64,000 nucleotides of DNA from Nitrospirota bacterium (GTDB taxonomy: Bacteria > Nitrospirota > Thermodesulfovibrionia > Thermodesulfovibrionales > UBA6898): contig JAJXTV010000012.1 of assembly GCA_021783515.1 (NCBI GenBank), positions 36,244 to 100,243 of the forward strand, given 5' to 3'. The notes under the pieces were generated by a model that did not search any database, was not told where the DNA came from, and saw nothing but the letters and a program-made list of their open reading frames with translations. Shown here piece after piece: positions 1-9,586 of this stretch. The translations under genes were made by a program, and so were the position numbers. The first letter of the stretch is position 1; each line of letters opens with the position of its first letter.

Positions 1-1127
1 CTCCGCCGCCACGTCTTTGAGGTTCAGGGGTTTCAGGTAATTCACTCCCTTGTCGAAAAAGTCCCTCTGAAAGGTGAGGATCGACTCGGTCACGCGGTAG
101 ATCGTCTTGTTCCTCTGGTCGAGGCTCTTCATCAGCCAGATGGCGGAGCGGAGCTTGTCTTCCAGAAACTGCCTGTCCTCCTTGGGAATGGCGTTCTTCT
201 GGCTGAGGAGCCGCTGGTAGTAACTGCTGATCCTCAGCCGGGGAAGGCCTTCGTCGTTTAGTACGATCTGGTAGCCGTTTTCGGCCTTGACGATATAGAC
301 GTCCGGAGTGATGTAATTGACAGCGGAGGAGAAAAAGTTGCCGCCCGGCTTCGGGTCGAGCCCCTCGATGATCTTGACCGCCGCCATGACCTCTTCAAGG
401 GAGACCTCGTACATCTTGGCGAGTTGCGCGTATTTCCTCTTGCCGACAAGGTCGAGGCTGTTCAGCACGATGGTTTCGACGAGAGTGCCGGAGAGGCCGA
501 GCGCTCTCAACTGCAGCTGGAGGCACTCACGGATGTCCCGCGCGGCGATTCCGGGCGGGTCGAAGCTCTGGATGAGCCTGAGCGCGCGTTCCACCGTCTC
601 CGGATCCGCATTTGCCAGATCCCGTATCTCTTCATCGGTGATCTTGAGGTAGCCGTTTTCGTCGATGTTGCCGATCAGGATCTCCCCGACGCTCCTCACC
701 TCTTCGCTTTCCCGGGAGAGGCGGAGCTGCCAGATAAGATGGTCGAAGAGGTCCGAGGACGTGCTGAGGAAGTATTCGAAGGAAGGCTGTGTGACGTTGC
801 CCGGAGTAAAATATCCGAGGTCCCTCCCGTCGTAGCTCCTTTCGTCGAAGTAGTCGTCGTTGGCGATGCCCATCAGTCTTTCGAGCGGGATCTCCGCGTC
901 GTCCTGCTCTTCCGAGGGCTCGTCGGACTCCCGTTCTTCCTTCGTCATTTCTTCGGAAGACGCGACGTCGGCGGATTCTTCCAGGAAAGGGTTTTCGGTC
1001 AGCTCCTGGGTAAGCGTCTGAGAGAGCTCGAGCTGAGGCATCTGCAGCAGCTTGATCGCCATCTGGAGCTGTGGCGTCAGCACCAGCTTCTGGGAAAGCT
1101 TCAGTTCGAGGCGGCTCTCGAGCGCCA

Positions 1128-1128
<1 letters not shown>
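1..1128 (-). CDS. rpoN: RNA polymerase sigma-54 factor RpoN, C-terminal part beyond window edge
   Basis: Reading leftwards from an ATG at 1126-1128, 376 codons are visible before the window ends. The N terminus is the glutamine- and leucine-rich Region I of sigma-54 (QKLVLTPQLQMAIKLLQ), which interacts with AAA+ enhancer-binding activators. It is followed by an acidic linker (about residues 40-75) and the core-binding domain (SFDPPGIAARDIRECLQLQL). The DNA-binding helix-turn-helix and RpoN box lie outside the window. The start overlaps the lptB stop codon as ATGA, so the two are translationally coupled, the same lptA-lptB-rpoN order seen in many Gram-negative bacteria. Identification is secure; only completeness is unknown. 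Confidence 0.96.
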
Positions 1129-1850
<722 letters not shown>

Positions 1851-1851
1851 C

Positions 1852-2322
1852 TTAGTTGCTCTTCTTTCCTTTCAGAAATACCCTGCTTTTTTCGACCTGG
1901 GAGCGGTCGTCCGAAATGAAATAGGTCATGACCGATCCGGTCACGACGTTTTCCCCGTCCATCGCCCGGGGATCGCCGGTGAAGACGACCTTGTCCTGGT
2001 CCGCGTAATACACGGCCTCCCGAGCGGTGATGACCCTCGTGCCCTTGACGAGCCGGACATTGCCGGTCGCCTCGATCTTCGTCACGTCGCCGCTGCCTTC
2101 GGTATAAAACACGAGCATTGTGTCGGAATACATCGTCATCTCGGAGGTCTTTGCCGCGACCTTCCCCTCGAAAAGAGCGGTATGCGCCTTATTGTCTGCG
2201 GTGAGGGACTCCGATGTGATTGTAATCGGCCCTTTCACCTTCGCCTTCTGGTCTTCGGCGGACACCGAGGCCGCACAGGCCAGCATGAGGAGAATGCTAA
2301 TTATGAAATATCGCCTTGACAT
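1852..2322 (-). CDS. lptA: Periplasmic LPS-binding protein LptA (OstA-like)
   Basis: A 156-residue protein with a cleavable signal peptide (hydrophobic residues about 6-20, cleavage near SVSA-ED). An OstA/LptA beta-jellyroll domain follows, seen as ITITSESLTADNKAHTALFEGKV and later ATGNVRLVKGTRVITAREAVYYADQDKVVFTGDP. LptA forms the periplasmic bridge that carries LPS between LptC and the outer-membrane LptD. It overlaps the upstream lptC by 26 bases and abuts lptB. Length matches the family. Known function rests on family membership and on the operon; no residue-specific test is possible here. Confidence 0.9.
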   Translation of the reverse strand: MSRRYFIISILLMLACAASVSAEDQKAKVKGPITITSESLTADNKAHTALFEGKVAAKTSEMTMYSDTMLVFYTEGSGDVTKIEATGNVRLVKGTRVITAREAVYYADQDKVVFTGDPRAMDGENVVTGSVMTYFISDDRSQVEKSRVFLKGKKSN

Positions 2323-2824
2323 CTTTCCGTATCCTCAACGTCTGTCCCGTGTTGTCGGCGTCCATCCCGGTTCCCTGCACGGTGAACTTCCTGGCCTCGA
2401 TCAGTACGCTGCCGTCAGCCTTCAGGCTGCCTCCGGCGCCGTCGAATTCGACCCCTTCGGTGGCGATCGAGTAGCTGTCCCCCTTTGCCACCGCCTTTCC
2501 GTCGACGGTCAGACGTCTGGTGTTCATGTCATAGGACCCTTTGTCGGCATACACGGAAATCCCCTTGCCGGCGATCGTTACCGCCATGCCGGAGAGAAGG
2601 GCCTTGTCCCCCTTTTCATCGATGTCGGCCCTTTTGGCGGTAAGAATCCAGTCTTCGCGGCCGTTTTGCCTGTGAACGATCTTCAACCCTTCGATGAAAG
2701 ATTGACCTTTCATAATGACGCCGAGTTTGCTTTCTTTATCGCCCCGAACCATAAAAAATAACAGGGAAAATAACGTAAGAGAGAGGATTACAAGCAAAAT
2801 TCTTTCCATGCAGAAGTTTATCAT
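2297..2824 (-). CDS. lptC: LPS export system membrane-anchored protein LptC
   Basis: A 175-residue bitopic protein: one N-terminal transmembrane helix (about residues 8-25, ILLVILSLTLFSLLFFMV) followed by a periplasmic domain with the LptC/YrbK-type repeats (WILTAKRADID, LTVDGKAVAKGDSYSIATEGVEFD). LptC passes LPS from the LptBFG complex to LptA. An alternative start is the internal Met six residues on (MERILL). Neither Met has a clear Shine-Dalgarno sequence. It is the first visible gene of the lpt-rpoN operon. The sequence of LptC is poorly conserved, so part of the assignment comes from position directly upstream of lptA. Confidence 0.85.
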   Translation of the reverse strand: MINFCMERILLVILSLTLFSLLFFMVRGDKESKLGVIMKGQSFIEGLKIVHRQNGREDWILTAKRADIDEKGDKALLSGMAVTIAGKGISVYADKGSYDMNTRRLTVDGKAVAKGDSYSIATEGVEFDGAGGSLKADGSVLIEARKFTVQGTGMDADNTGQTLRIRKDVKAIFHN

Positions 2825-2973
2825 ATGGGACCGATTAAGTAAAGGCGAAAAGGGTGTCGGACTAAATTTTTGTGGGCGGTATATTGTTGAAAAATAAAGG
2901 AAATCTCATTTTGCAGACTTTTATATCGCCTCTCGATGACTGGACAGGCATTCTGCTTGCATGACAAGGCTGT

Positions 2974-3798
2974 TCAGCGGATCCCTCTGTTGAGGGCCTC
3001 GCGCATGATCTCCACCGGAGGAAAGACCGAGGTCCAGAGTTCGAAGGCGAGTATCCCCTGCCAAAGGAGCATGCCGAGGCCGTCCATCGTGCGGCATCCC
3101 TTCGCGGCCGCAGACTCCAAAAGAGGCGTCATCTTGTAGATGAGATCGCAGACGGTCTGTCCGGAAGAGAGGGCCGACGTATCGACAGGGGAGGGGTCTC
3201 CCTTCTTCAGCCCGAGCGGCGTGGCGTTGACGATGACGTCAAATTCGCCGAGACCTTTCAATACCCCGATCGCAGCCACGTTCTTCCGGATCTGCGAAAG
3301 ATCGGAGACCAGCCGGGAGAGCTTGGCCGTATCGACATCGTAGATGGCAAGGTGTTGCGCCGTTTCGCTCAGGTAATAGCCGATCGCACGCGAGGCGCCC
3401 CCCGCGCCGACGACGAGGACCTTTCTGCCCGAGACCGCGATCCCGTTTTCCCCCAGCGACCGCATGAATCCGCGGCCGTCCGTGTTATATCCGGTGAGGA
3501 CGCCCTCCCGGGGAACGATGGTATTGACGGCGCCGATGAAGGAGGCCTCCTCGCTCACCTCGTCGAGAAGAGGGATCACCTTCTCTTTGTGCGGAACAGT
3601 GACATTCACCCCCGCCAGGTTCAGCGCCCGCACCGAGTCGACGGCCTTGCCGAGCGAATCGGGATGCACGAGAAAAGGAAGATAGCAGTAGTCCATGCCG
3701 AGATGCGAGAACGCCGCGTTGTGCATCGCGGGAGAAAGGGTATGCTCAACCGGATATCCGAAGAGTCCGGTGATTTTTGTCTTGCCGGTGATGTTCAT
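2974..3798 (-). CDS. aroE: Shikimate dehydrogenase AroE
   Basis: NADP-dependent reduction of 3-dehydroshikimate to shikimate in aromatic amino acid synthesis. The 274-residue protein shows the substrate-binding start (GYPVEHTLSPAMHNAAF), catalytic Lys71 in NVTVPHK, the Asp107 pair partner in GYNTDGRGF, and the nucleotide-binding loop VLVVGAGGASRAI near residues 127-139. Length is standard for AroE. A 175-base gap separates it from the lpt genes downstream and about 180 bases from the membrane protein gene upstream, so it may be transcribed alone. Confidence 0.96.
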   Translation of the reverse strand: MNITGKTKITGLFGYPVEHTLSPAMHNAAFSHLGMDYCYLPFLVHPDSLGKAVDSVRALNLAGVNVTVPHKEKVIPLLDEVSEEASFIGAVNTIVPREGVLTGYNTDGRGFMRSLGENGIAVSGRKVLVVGAGGASRAIGYYLSETAQHLAIYDVDTAKLSRLVSDLSQIRKNVAAIGVLKGLGEFDVIVNATPLGLKKGDPSPVDTSALSSGQTVCDLIYKMTPLLESAAAKGCRTMDGLGMLLWQGILAFELWTSVFPPVEIMREALNRGIR

Positions 3799-3980
3799 CG
3801 GGAGCTCCTGTGCGAGAATTTTCTTCGTATCCAGTAAAACAGACCGGACGCCGTCAAGTCAATACTGACGGCGTTCCCGCACCGGCGATTCGATAGTAAA
3901 GGCGTTCTGAACTGCCGCTGATTTCCCAAGGGAATGGGGGCCAGGCAGGTGAGGGCCTTTAACCCCACCCCCTCTGAAAT

Positions 3981-4667
3981 CTAGAATTTGGATACCCGTA
4001 AGATTTCGAGGATAGCAAAAGAGGAGGCGGCAATGGTTAACGCGCAAACTGTCCTGAAAAGCTGTATGGGAAGCCCCAGGATTGGTTCGACGACAAGCCC
4101 TCCAAAAATCGCATAACACACAAATCCCATTCCCGCAACGATAATGCCATTAGTCAGTCTGGGATGTTCTATGGCCTTCATCGATCTGGCAAGTCTGAAA
4201 AAGGCAAGACCGCTTAAGAACGCACCGGAAAAACCAAAGCCGCGTCGAGCAATAAGTCCCGCTGCTCTTATATGTGAGGTCTCGGCAACGAAGATGGAGG
4301 CGCTATAGACGACAAAAAGAAGTGCGGGCAGTAACCTGTAAATATTTTTCTTCTCGCTCGCGTACGTCAAAAGGTTGATCCCAAACTGCAAAAGAAGAAC
4401 AAATGACGTGATTAAGCACGACTGGGACAATATAATCAACGCCTCGAATTCACCGGCCCCGTTTGTTTTAAGAATAAAACTCACCCAGTCTGTAAGTTCG
4501 GTGATTCCGTGGAAAAGGCCGAAGCCGACAAGCATATAGAAGGTAGTGATAAACGTAAGGCAGGATGCCCTTCTTGTCCCTTCGAAGACCACAAAAGACA
4601 TCAGCAGGAAGCTCATTCCGTAAAAAAAATCGATGTAAAATAGGGGCTCTGTCAGGACCCGGTTCAT
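3981..4667 (-). CDS. Integral membrane protein resembling an orphan multi-TM sensor domain
   Basis: A 228-residue protein with about seven predicted hydrophobic helices (for example FFYGMSFLLMSFVVFEG near the N terminus and TVCALTIAASSFAILEI near the C terminus). The pattern recalls the N-terminal multi-helix sensory modules of some histidine kinases, which continue into PAS and kinase domains. Here the frame ends a few residues after the last helix, at a TAG, and nothing kinase-like follows. It could therefore be a free-standing sensor-like protein, a truncated kinase or an unrelated membrane protein. Its start overlaps the end of the small upstream membrane protein by four bases. Confidence 0.6.
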   Translation of the reverse strand: MNRVLTEPLFYIDFFYGMSFLLMSFVVFEGTRRASCLTFITTFYMLVGFGLFHGITELTDWVSFILKTNGAGEFEALIILSQSCLITSFVLLLQFGINLLTYASEKKNIYRLLPALLFVVYSASIFVAETSHIRAAGLIARRGFGFSGAFLSGLAFFRLARSMKAIEHPRLTNGIIVAGMGFVCYAIFGGLVVEPILGLPIQLFRTVCALTIAASSFAILEILRVSKF

Positions 4668-4921
4668 CCGGCGCTCCTCCCGGTCAAGGGAAGAATAATG
4701 GGGAGGGGATTGAACTGAAGTCCTGTGCTACGGTCAAAAAAAGACTGTCCGGGGGTGCGAAGGGAGAGGCAGTTGTGCGTCAGGCGATTCTTGCGGTCGC
4801 CATACGAAAATGGATGCAGACGGTCGAGTACGATGAGGAAGATGACCATACACAGGAGAGGAACAAGAAAAAACCTGCCTCGGAGGGCTATCCTAATGAT
4901 GTCATCCAGAGAGTCTGCCAT
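4664..4921 (-). CDS. Small hypothetical single-pass membrane protein
   Basis: An 85-residue frame from ATG at 4919-4921 (MADSLDDIIRIALRGR), with one strong transmembrane helix (FFLVPLLCMVIFLIVL) at about residues 17-32 and a basic, proline-containing tail. A longer reading to 5032 exists, but its extra 37 residues look non-coding. The stop overlaps the start of the seven-helix protein gene, which supports a two-gene unit. I do not recognise a family. Being short and without homology evidence, it is a tentative gene. Confidence 0.4.
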   Translation of the reverse strand: MADSLDDIIRIALRGRFFLVPLLCMVIFLIVLDRLHPFSYGDRKNRLTHNCLSLRTPGQSFFDRSTGLQFNPLPIILPLTGRSAG

Positions 4922-5162
4922 ACGACATATTTTAGCACAGGAGTTTATACGCAATATTGTGTTGCAGCGGCCAGATTCATTAGGAGCGCCCGGAATGAGG
5001 GGGGGAGAAGGTGTGAGCGTGAGGAAGTGCATCCCGGTTGCATCGCCCCGGGGACGTTAAGATAATCCGGAATGATCGTGAGTGCATGAGGACAGGTCCC
5101 CGTTCCGAAAATCTGCTACAATAGCCCATGCCGGAGCACTCTCCCGACGAAAGGGTTTGTCC

Positions 5163-5927
5163 GTGAGGTGTCCCCACTGCGGCTTCGAACAGCCGGACGG
5201 CGGGACCGAATGCATTAAGTGCGGCATTATCTTTGATAAATTTGCAAAACGGCAAAGGGGATACGGCGACAGGCCCGGCGGAGTGTCCCGGATCGTTCTC
5301 GCGTCGGACGAGCCCGAGGGAACGGAGGAGAAAGGCCGTTGCGAAGAGCTGTTCTTCTTCGTTGATCCCCAGGCCGGCAATTTCGCCCTGACAGGGCGCA
5401 TCGTTATTCTCGCGGTACTTTTTATCTGGGGGCTGAAATTGGTCTTTCACTCCGTCGCGAGCAATTACGCCGGAGAGAGTTTCCTGCATCTCGTCAATCT
5501 TCCTTTTCATGAGGCGGGCCATATCCTGTTCCGCGCCTTCGGCCAATTCATGATGACCCTGGGCGGGAGCCTGACCCAGCTGCTGGTGCCGCTGATATGT
5601 CTCCTGACCTTTCTTCTTAAGACGAGAGACACCTTCGGGGCCTCGGTCTCTTTATGGTGGCTCGGCGAAAACCTGCTCGATCTGGCGCCCTATATAAATG
5701 ATGCGCGGGACCTCAATCTGGTTCTTTTAGGCGGCGTGACGGGAAAGGACGTCGAGGATTTTCACGACTGGGAATATATTCTTCGCAAGACGGGGCTGCT
5801 CCCGTATGACCACCTCCTTGCAAAGGCCTCGGACGCGATCGGGGCGCTCCTGATGGCCTGCGCGGTTATTTGGGGAGGGTTTTTGCTATATAAGCAGTTC
5901 AGGAATCAGCGGGAGAGGGCGAAATGA
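5163..5927 (+). CDS. Zinc-ribbon membrane protein with HEAGH metalloprotease-like motif
   Basis: I choose the GTG at 5163 rather than the ATG at 5082, because the protein-like sequence begins with the zinc ribbon (CPHC...CIKC, Cys 3, 6, 17, 20). The upstream 27 codons look random and contain a -10-like TACAAT. The 254-residue product then has a linker, a hydrophobic helix (IVILAVLFIWGLKLVF), an HEAGH motif at about residues 116-120 inside PFHEAGHILFRAFG, further helices (LTQLLVPLICLLTFLL) and a C-terminal helix. HExxH in a membrane helix is the zinc site of M50 site-2-type proteases, but the second M50 motif is not evident, so activity is uncertain. It stands alone between oppositely oriented units. 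Confidence 0.7.
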   Translation: MRCPHCGFEQPDGGTECIKCGIIFDKFAKRQRGYGDRPGGVSRIVLASDEPEGTEEKGRCEELFFFVDPQAGNFALTGRIVILAVLFIWGLKLVFHSVASNYAGESFLHLVNLPFHEAGHILFRAFGQFMMTLGGSLTQLLVPLICLLTFLLKTRDTFGASVSLWWLGENLLDLAPYINDARDLNLVLLGGVTGKDVEDFHDWEYILRKTGLLPYDHLLAKASDAIGALLMACAVIWGGFLLYKQFRNQRERAK

Positions 5928-5994
5928 GGGAAGGACTTCAACCTATTTCACCGAAACCGCAGGTCCCATCCGTCCCTGCTTTTCCCGCGGGTCA

Positions 5995-7305
5995 TCACTC
6001 GGCACTCAGTCCTTCGATCGCGTCGATGACGCCCTGAGGGGTCGACTCGATGCGGACGGCCTTCAGTCCGGTGGCTTCTTCGAGGTCCTTCAGCGAGACG
6101 TCGTCCAGGAAAAGGTCCTCGTCTTCCTTCAGCGCCACGTCGGGGACGAGGAGGGCGTTGTACGAATCGGTGTTGTCGTGGAGCGTTTTGATGATGTCCC
6201 TTCCTGTCAGCAGTCCGGCCACGGTGACCGTCGTCCCGAAGAAACGATTTTCGACCGGGACCACATCGAGCGTGATCGCCTCTTTTTCGGCCAGCCGGTC
6301 CGCGAACCTCTTGAGAAACGGATAGAACGACGTGCCGGTGAAGGTCAGCGCCTTGGCGTTCCGGGAGACGGTCTTCGGCAGCCTGATCTTCCTGGCCTGG
6401 CTGAGGAACAGCGGCACCATGCCGACGCCGTTTTCGATCTGGGGGAGCGTGTCATAGTCTTTCAGCGCAGGGAGGGGGACCTCGGCCTTTATGTACATTT
6501 CGTCCGAGCAATAGACGATGGCTTCGCCGTGCTTCTTTCTGAATCTCTTCTGAAATGGTTCGACCGCCCTGAGCGCCCGCAATGCGTCCTCCTTCGTCAC
6601 AGGGCTCAACTCCTGTTTTCTGTGCATCGTCAGCCCGACCGGCACGACGGCCACAGAGGACACGTAGGGATAAAACTTGTAGAGATCCCTGACCGTCCTC
6701 TTCAGCTCCTCTCCGTCATTGTAGCCGGGGCAGAGCACGATCTGGGTATGCATCCTGATCTTATGCGAGGCGAAGAACTTCAGCTCCTTCATGATGTCCG
6801 TCGCCTTGGGGTTGCCGATCATTCTGTTGCGGAGCGCCCTGTTCGTCGAATGGACCGAAAGGTAGAGCGGGCTGAGCCGCTGCTCGACGATGCGCTTCTT
6901 GTCCTGCGCTTCGATATTCGAGAGGGTCATGTAGTTGCCGTAGAGAAAGGAAAGCCGGTAGTCCTCGTCCTTGACATAAAGAGGCCTTCTCAGTCCCTTC
7001 GGCAGCTGTTTTACGAAGCAGAAGACGCAGTTGTTCCTGCAGGTCTTTACCTTGAACGGCTTGATCGTAATCCCCAGGTCTTCCCCTTCTCCGGCGCTGA
7101 TCTGCTGTCTGTTCCTGCTGCCCCCGCGGATGAACTCGACGGTGAGCTGGCCGGAACTTAGGAAAAACATGAAGTCGATCGCGTCGTGAGTACGGTGGGT
7201 GTTGATCGACCGGATCCTGTCCCCCGGCCGAAGTCCCGCCCTGTCCGCCGGGCTGCCGGGGAAAATGCTCTCGATCTCTGCGCAGATCATGCTCTTAGGC
7301 TGCAT
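5995..7305 (-). CDS. PDZ/DUF512 radical-SAM-like protein
   Basis: A 436-residue member of the DUF512 family. It has an N-terminal PDZ domain (residues about 8-62, IFPGSPADRAGLRPGDRI), then a radical-SAM type cluster C89-x3-C93-x2-C96 (CRNNCVFC) followed by FVKQLPKGLRRPLYVKDEDYRLSF, and the C-terminal DUF512 domain (LTFTGTSFYPFLKRF; VAGLLTGRDII). The family is widespread but its reaction is not established. Its start overlaps the pgsA stop by 11 bases, so it is the last gene of the large minus-strand cluster running from about 13.5 to 6.0 kb. Confidence 0.93.
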   Translation of the reverse strand: MQPKSMICAEIESIFPGSPADRAGLRPGDRIRSINTHRTHDAIDFMFFLSSGQLTVEFIRGGSRNRQQISAGEGEDLGITIKPFKVKTCRNNCVFCFVKQLPKGLRRPLYVKDEDYRLSFLYGNYMTLSNIEAQDKKRIVEQRLSPLYLSVHSTNRALRNRMIGNPKATDIMKELKFFASHKIRMHTQIVLCPGYNDGEELKRTVRDLYKFYPYVSSVAVVPVGLTMHRKQELSPVTKEDALRALRAVEPFQKRFRKKHGEAIVYCSDEMYIKAEVPLPALKDYDTLPQIENGVGMVPLFLSQARKIRLPKTVSRNAKALTFTGTSFYPFLKRFADRLAEKEAITLDVVPVENRFFGTTVTVAGLLTGRDIIKTLHDNTDSYNALLVPDVALKEDEDLFLDDVSLKDLEEATGLKAVRIESTPQGVIDAIEGLSAE

Positions 7306-7834
7306 TCGTGACCATAAACCCTTTGTAAACGTATTGAAGCCCGGAAAGCGCCGTCACACCGGCTGTCAGCAGGAAAACCAGATCCGGCGGCGGCGGCAGA
7401 GAGGGCAGATTGATCCTGAGCAGGATATAGGCAAGCACGACGAGCTGCATGGCGATCGCCAGCTTGCCCGTAAAAACCGGCTCGATCCTCGAGTTGTGAG
7501 TGATCAGGTAAAGCAGCAGCCATCCGACGACTACGACGAGGTCCCTGCTGATTACGGCGATCGCAAGCCATTTCGGTATCCATCCGTAGACGGCGAAGAG
7601 GACGAAAGAGGTAACCAGGAGGAACTTGTCCGCAAGCGGGTCGAGAAGCGTGCCGAGGGCGGTCTTCTGGTTCGTGAGCCGCGCGGCGAGCCCATCGAGG
7701 AGGTCGGTGAGCGCCGCTCCGGCGAACAGGCAAAGAGCGTAGTCGTATCTTCGGTAAAGCACCGCCGTGGCGAAGACCGGGATAATGACGATCCTTGCCA
7801 TCGTCAGCGTATTGGGTATATTCAGTGCGCGCAA
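7295..7834 (-). CDS. pgsA: CDP-alcohol phosphatidyltransferase, PgsA-like
   Basis: Membrane enzyme expected to make phosphatidylglycerol phosphate from CDP-diacylglycerol and glycerol-3-phosphate. The family signature D-x2-D-G-x2-A-R-x8-G-x3-D-x3-D is intact as DLLDGLAARLTNQKTALG then TLLDPLAD. Several hydrophobic helices follow (FLLVTSFVLFAVYGWI; LVVVVGWLLLYLI). The open frame extends to 7975 but overlaps the TPR gene. I favour the TTG at 7832-7834, which gives LRALNIPNTLTMARI, the usual PgsA N terminus. A GGGGGAGG tract sits only two bases before it, so the exact start is unsure. It overlaps DUF512 by 11 bases. Confidence 0.88.
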   Translation of the reverse strand: MRALNIPNTLTMARIVIIPVFATAVLYRRYDYALCLFAGAALTDLLDGLAARLTNQKTALGTLLDPLADKFLLVTSFVLFAVYGWIPKWLAIAVISRDLVVVVGWLLLYLITHNSRIEPVFTGKLAIAMQLVVLAYILLRINLPSLPPPPDLVFLLTAGVTALSGLQYVYKGFMVTNAA

Positions 7835-7863
7835 AACCTCCCCCCTCTGAAACGCCCGGCGGA

Positions 7864-8949
7864 CTATGGTATATTGAAAGGCGGCCGGGTAAACGACAGT
7901 CTTAATCCGAGCCGGCGATAACACCCGGCCTTTATCCTTCCGTCGAGGGACGATGCCACCATCGCGGCATGGCATTTCTCGACCCTGAAGTCATACTCCT
8001 TCGCAAGCCGCACCGCCTCGTCGACATATTTCTTCGCGCGCGCCTTCTGTCCCTCGAGCATCGCGATCTCTCCCATTCCCAGCTTGCAGTAGACGACACC
8101 GCGCGGGTCTTTTGTTTTCTTAAAGAACGTCTGCGCCGTTCTGAAGTAGCCGAGCGCTTCGGAGTGGTTGCCGAGCATCTTATGCGTCGTCCCGATGCTC
8201 CAGAGCGTATATGAGTAGCTCACCCGGTCGCCGATCGCCTTATATATACGCGAGGCCCGGCCGAAACTTGCCAGGGCCTTCTTGTATTCGCCGAGCATCC
8301 GGTGCGCGTTGCCGATGCCGCAGTAGGAGTAGGCGGTCCCGAACCTGTCCCCGATTTCGGCGAAGAGCCTGTTCGCATCGAGATAATATTTCAGGGATTC
8401 CTGAAACAGACCCGCGATGCGGTGCGTGCCGCCGAGCCCGCAGAGGCTGTATCCCTCCGCAGGCCGCTGCCGCAGCCCTTTGAAGAGTTTCAGGCAGCGC
8501 GAGTAGGCGCGAATCGCCCCGGGGATATCTCCCTTGATCCTGAGCGTCCCGGCCATCGCCCAGAGCGCAAACGCAGTCGCCTGCCGGTCGTTGGCACCCT
8601 CATAGAAGACGAGGGTCTTCCGAATAACAGTCAGCGCATTCTTCCAGTCGCCTTTTCCCCTCATGCAGAGCGCGACGTTCGTTCCCGCATCTGCAACAGC
8701 CGTCAGATCGCCTGCCTTTCCGGCGGCCGCCGCGGCCTTGGAGTATGACCTTTCGGCGAGGTCGTAGTTTCCGATCATCCTCTGGACGTCGCCTATCGAC
8801 ATCAGGCAGTCGCGCATGCCCTGCCCGTCGCGAAGAGAGCGGTACCCGCTCAAGGCCTTACGGAAGAGGGCAAGGGATTCGGGATAGCGGCTCTTCTGCC
8901 TGAGGTGTTCCGCCTTTTCGAAATTACGGAGTGTTTCCGAGTAATTCAT
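7864..8949 (-). CDS. Tetratricopeptide repeat protein
   Basis: A 361-residue protein made almost entirely of about eight TPR units of the kinesin-light-chain/Rapsyn kind. Repeats such as LKYYLDANRLFAEIGDRFGTAYSYCGIGNAHR and LGYFRTAQTFFKKTKDPRGVVYCKLGMGEI recur every 40 residues or so. It has no signal peptide or transmembrane segment, so it is probably a cytosolic scaffold. It overlaps the end of rpe by 26 bases and lies just upstream of pgsA, inside the rsmB-PASTA-rpe cluster. Its partners are unknown; nothing in the sequence links it to a specific pathway. Confidence 0.85.
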   Translation of the reverse strand: MNYSETLRNFEKAEHLRQKSRYPESLALFRKALSGYRSLRDGQGMRDCLMSIGDVQRMIGNYDLAERSYSKAAAAAGKAGDLTAVADAGTNVALCMRGKGDWKNALTVIRKTLVFYEGANDRQATAFALWAMAGTLRIKGDIPGAIRAYSRCLKLFKGLRQRPAEGYSLCGLGGTHRIAGLFQESLKYYLDANRLFAEIGDRFGTAYSYCGIGNAHRMLGEYKKALASFGRASRIYKAIGDRVSYSYTLWSIGTTHKMLGNHSEALGYFRTAQTFFKKTKDPRGVVYCKLGMGEIAMLEGQKARAKKYVDEAVRLAKEYDFRVEKCHAAMVASSLDGRIKAGCYRRLGLRLSFTRPPFNIP

Positions 8950-9586
8950 TCATCTTCTCCATTGTCGCTGCATAATCTCCGGAATTAAAGAACGCGGACC
9001 CCATGACGAGGATCTCCGCACCGGCGTCCGCGATCTCCCGGGCATTATCCGGTTTGACGCCTCCGTCGACCTCGATCACCGCCGGGGAGCCCGTTTCGCC
9101 GATCTTCTTCCTGAGCAGTTTCAGTTTTCCGATAGCCGAGGGAATAAACTTCTGTCCTCCGAACCCCGGATTCACCGACATGACGAGCACCATGTCCACG
9201 TCTCCCAGGATGCTGTCGAGACTCCAGACGGGGGTGCCCGGATTGATCGAGACACCCGCCTTTATCCCCTTTTCCCGTATGCTCTGGATCGAGCGGTGCA
9301 GGTGAACGGCAGCCTCGTAATGCACAGTCAGGATGTCGGCGCCGGCGCTGACGAAGTCGGCAAGATACCTGTCGGGGTTCTCTATCATCAGATGCACGTC
9401 GAGCGGAAGGCTCGTCGCCTTCCTGATCGCCTCGACGACCGGCGGCCCGATCGTGATGTTCGGCACAAAATGCCCGTCCATTACGTCGACGTGCAGCAGA
9501 TGGGCTCCGGCCTGTTCCGCGGCCCGTATCTCGTCTCCGAGACGCGCGAAGTCGGCCGAAAGTATTGACGGGGCGATCCTGATCAT
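8924..9586 (-). CDS. rpe: Ribulose-phosphate 3-epimerase
   Basis: Interconverts ribulose-5-phosphate and xylulose-5-phosphate in the pentose phosphate pathway. The 220-residue TIM-barrel protein has the family hallmarks: APSILSADFARLGDEI at the N terminus, the metal-ligand segment HVDVMDGHFVPNI, HLMIENPDRYL, VNPGFGGQKFI and VDGGVKPDNA. Length is standard. It overlaps the upstream PASTA gene by four bases and the downstream TPR gene by 26, so it is co-transcribed with them. Confidence 0.97.
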   Translation of the reverse strand: MIRIAPSILSADFARLGDEIRAAEQAGAHLLHVDVMDGHFVPNITIGPPVVEAIRKATSLPLDVHLMIENPDRYLADFVSAGADILTVHYEAAVHLHRSIQSIREKGIKAGVSINPGTPVWSLDSILGDVDMVLVMSVNPGFGGQKFIPSAIGKLKLLRKKIGETGSPAVIEVDGGVKPDNAREIADAGAEILVMGSAFFNSGDYAATMEKMNELLGNTP

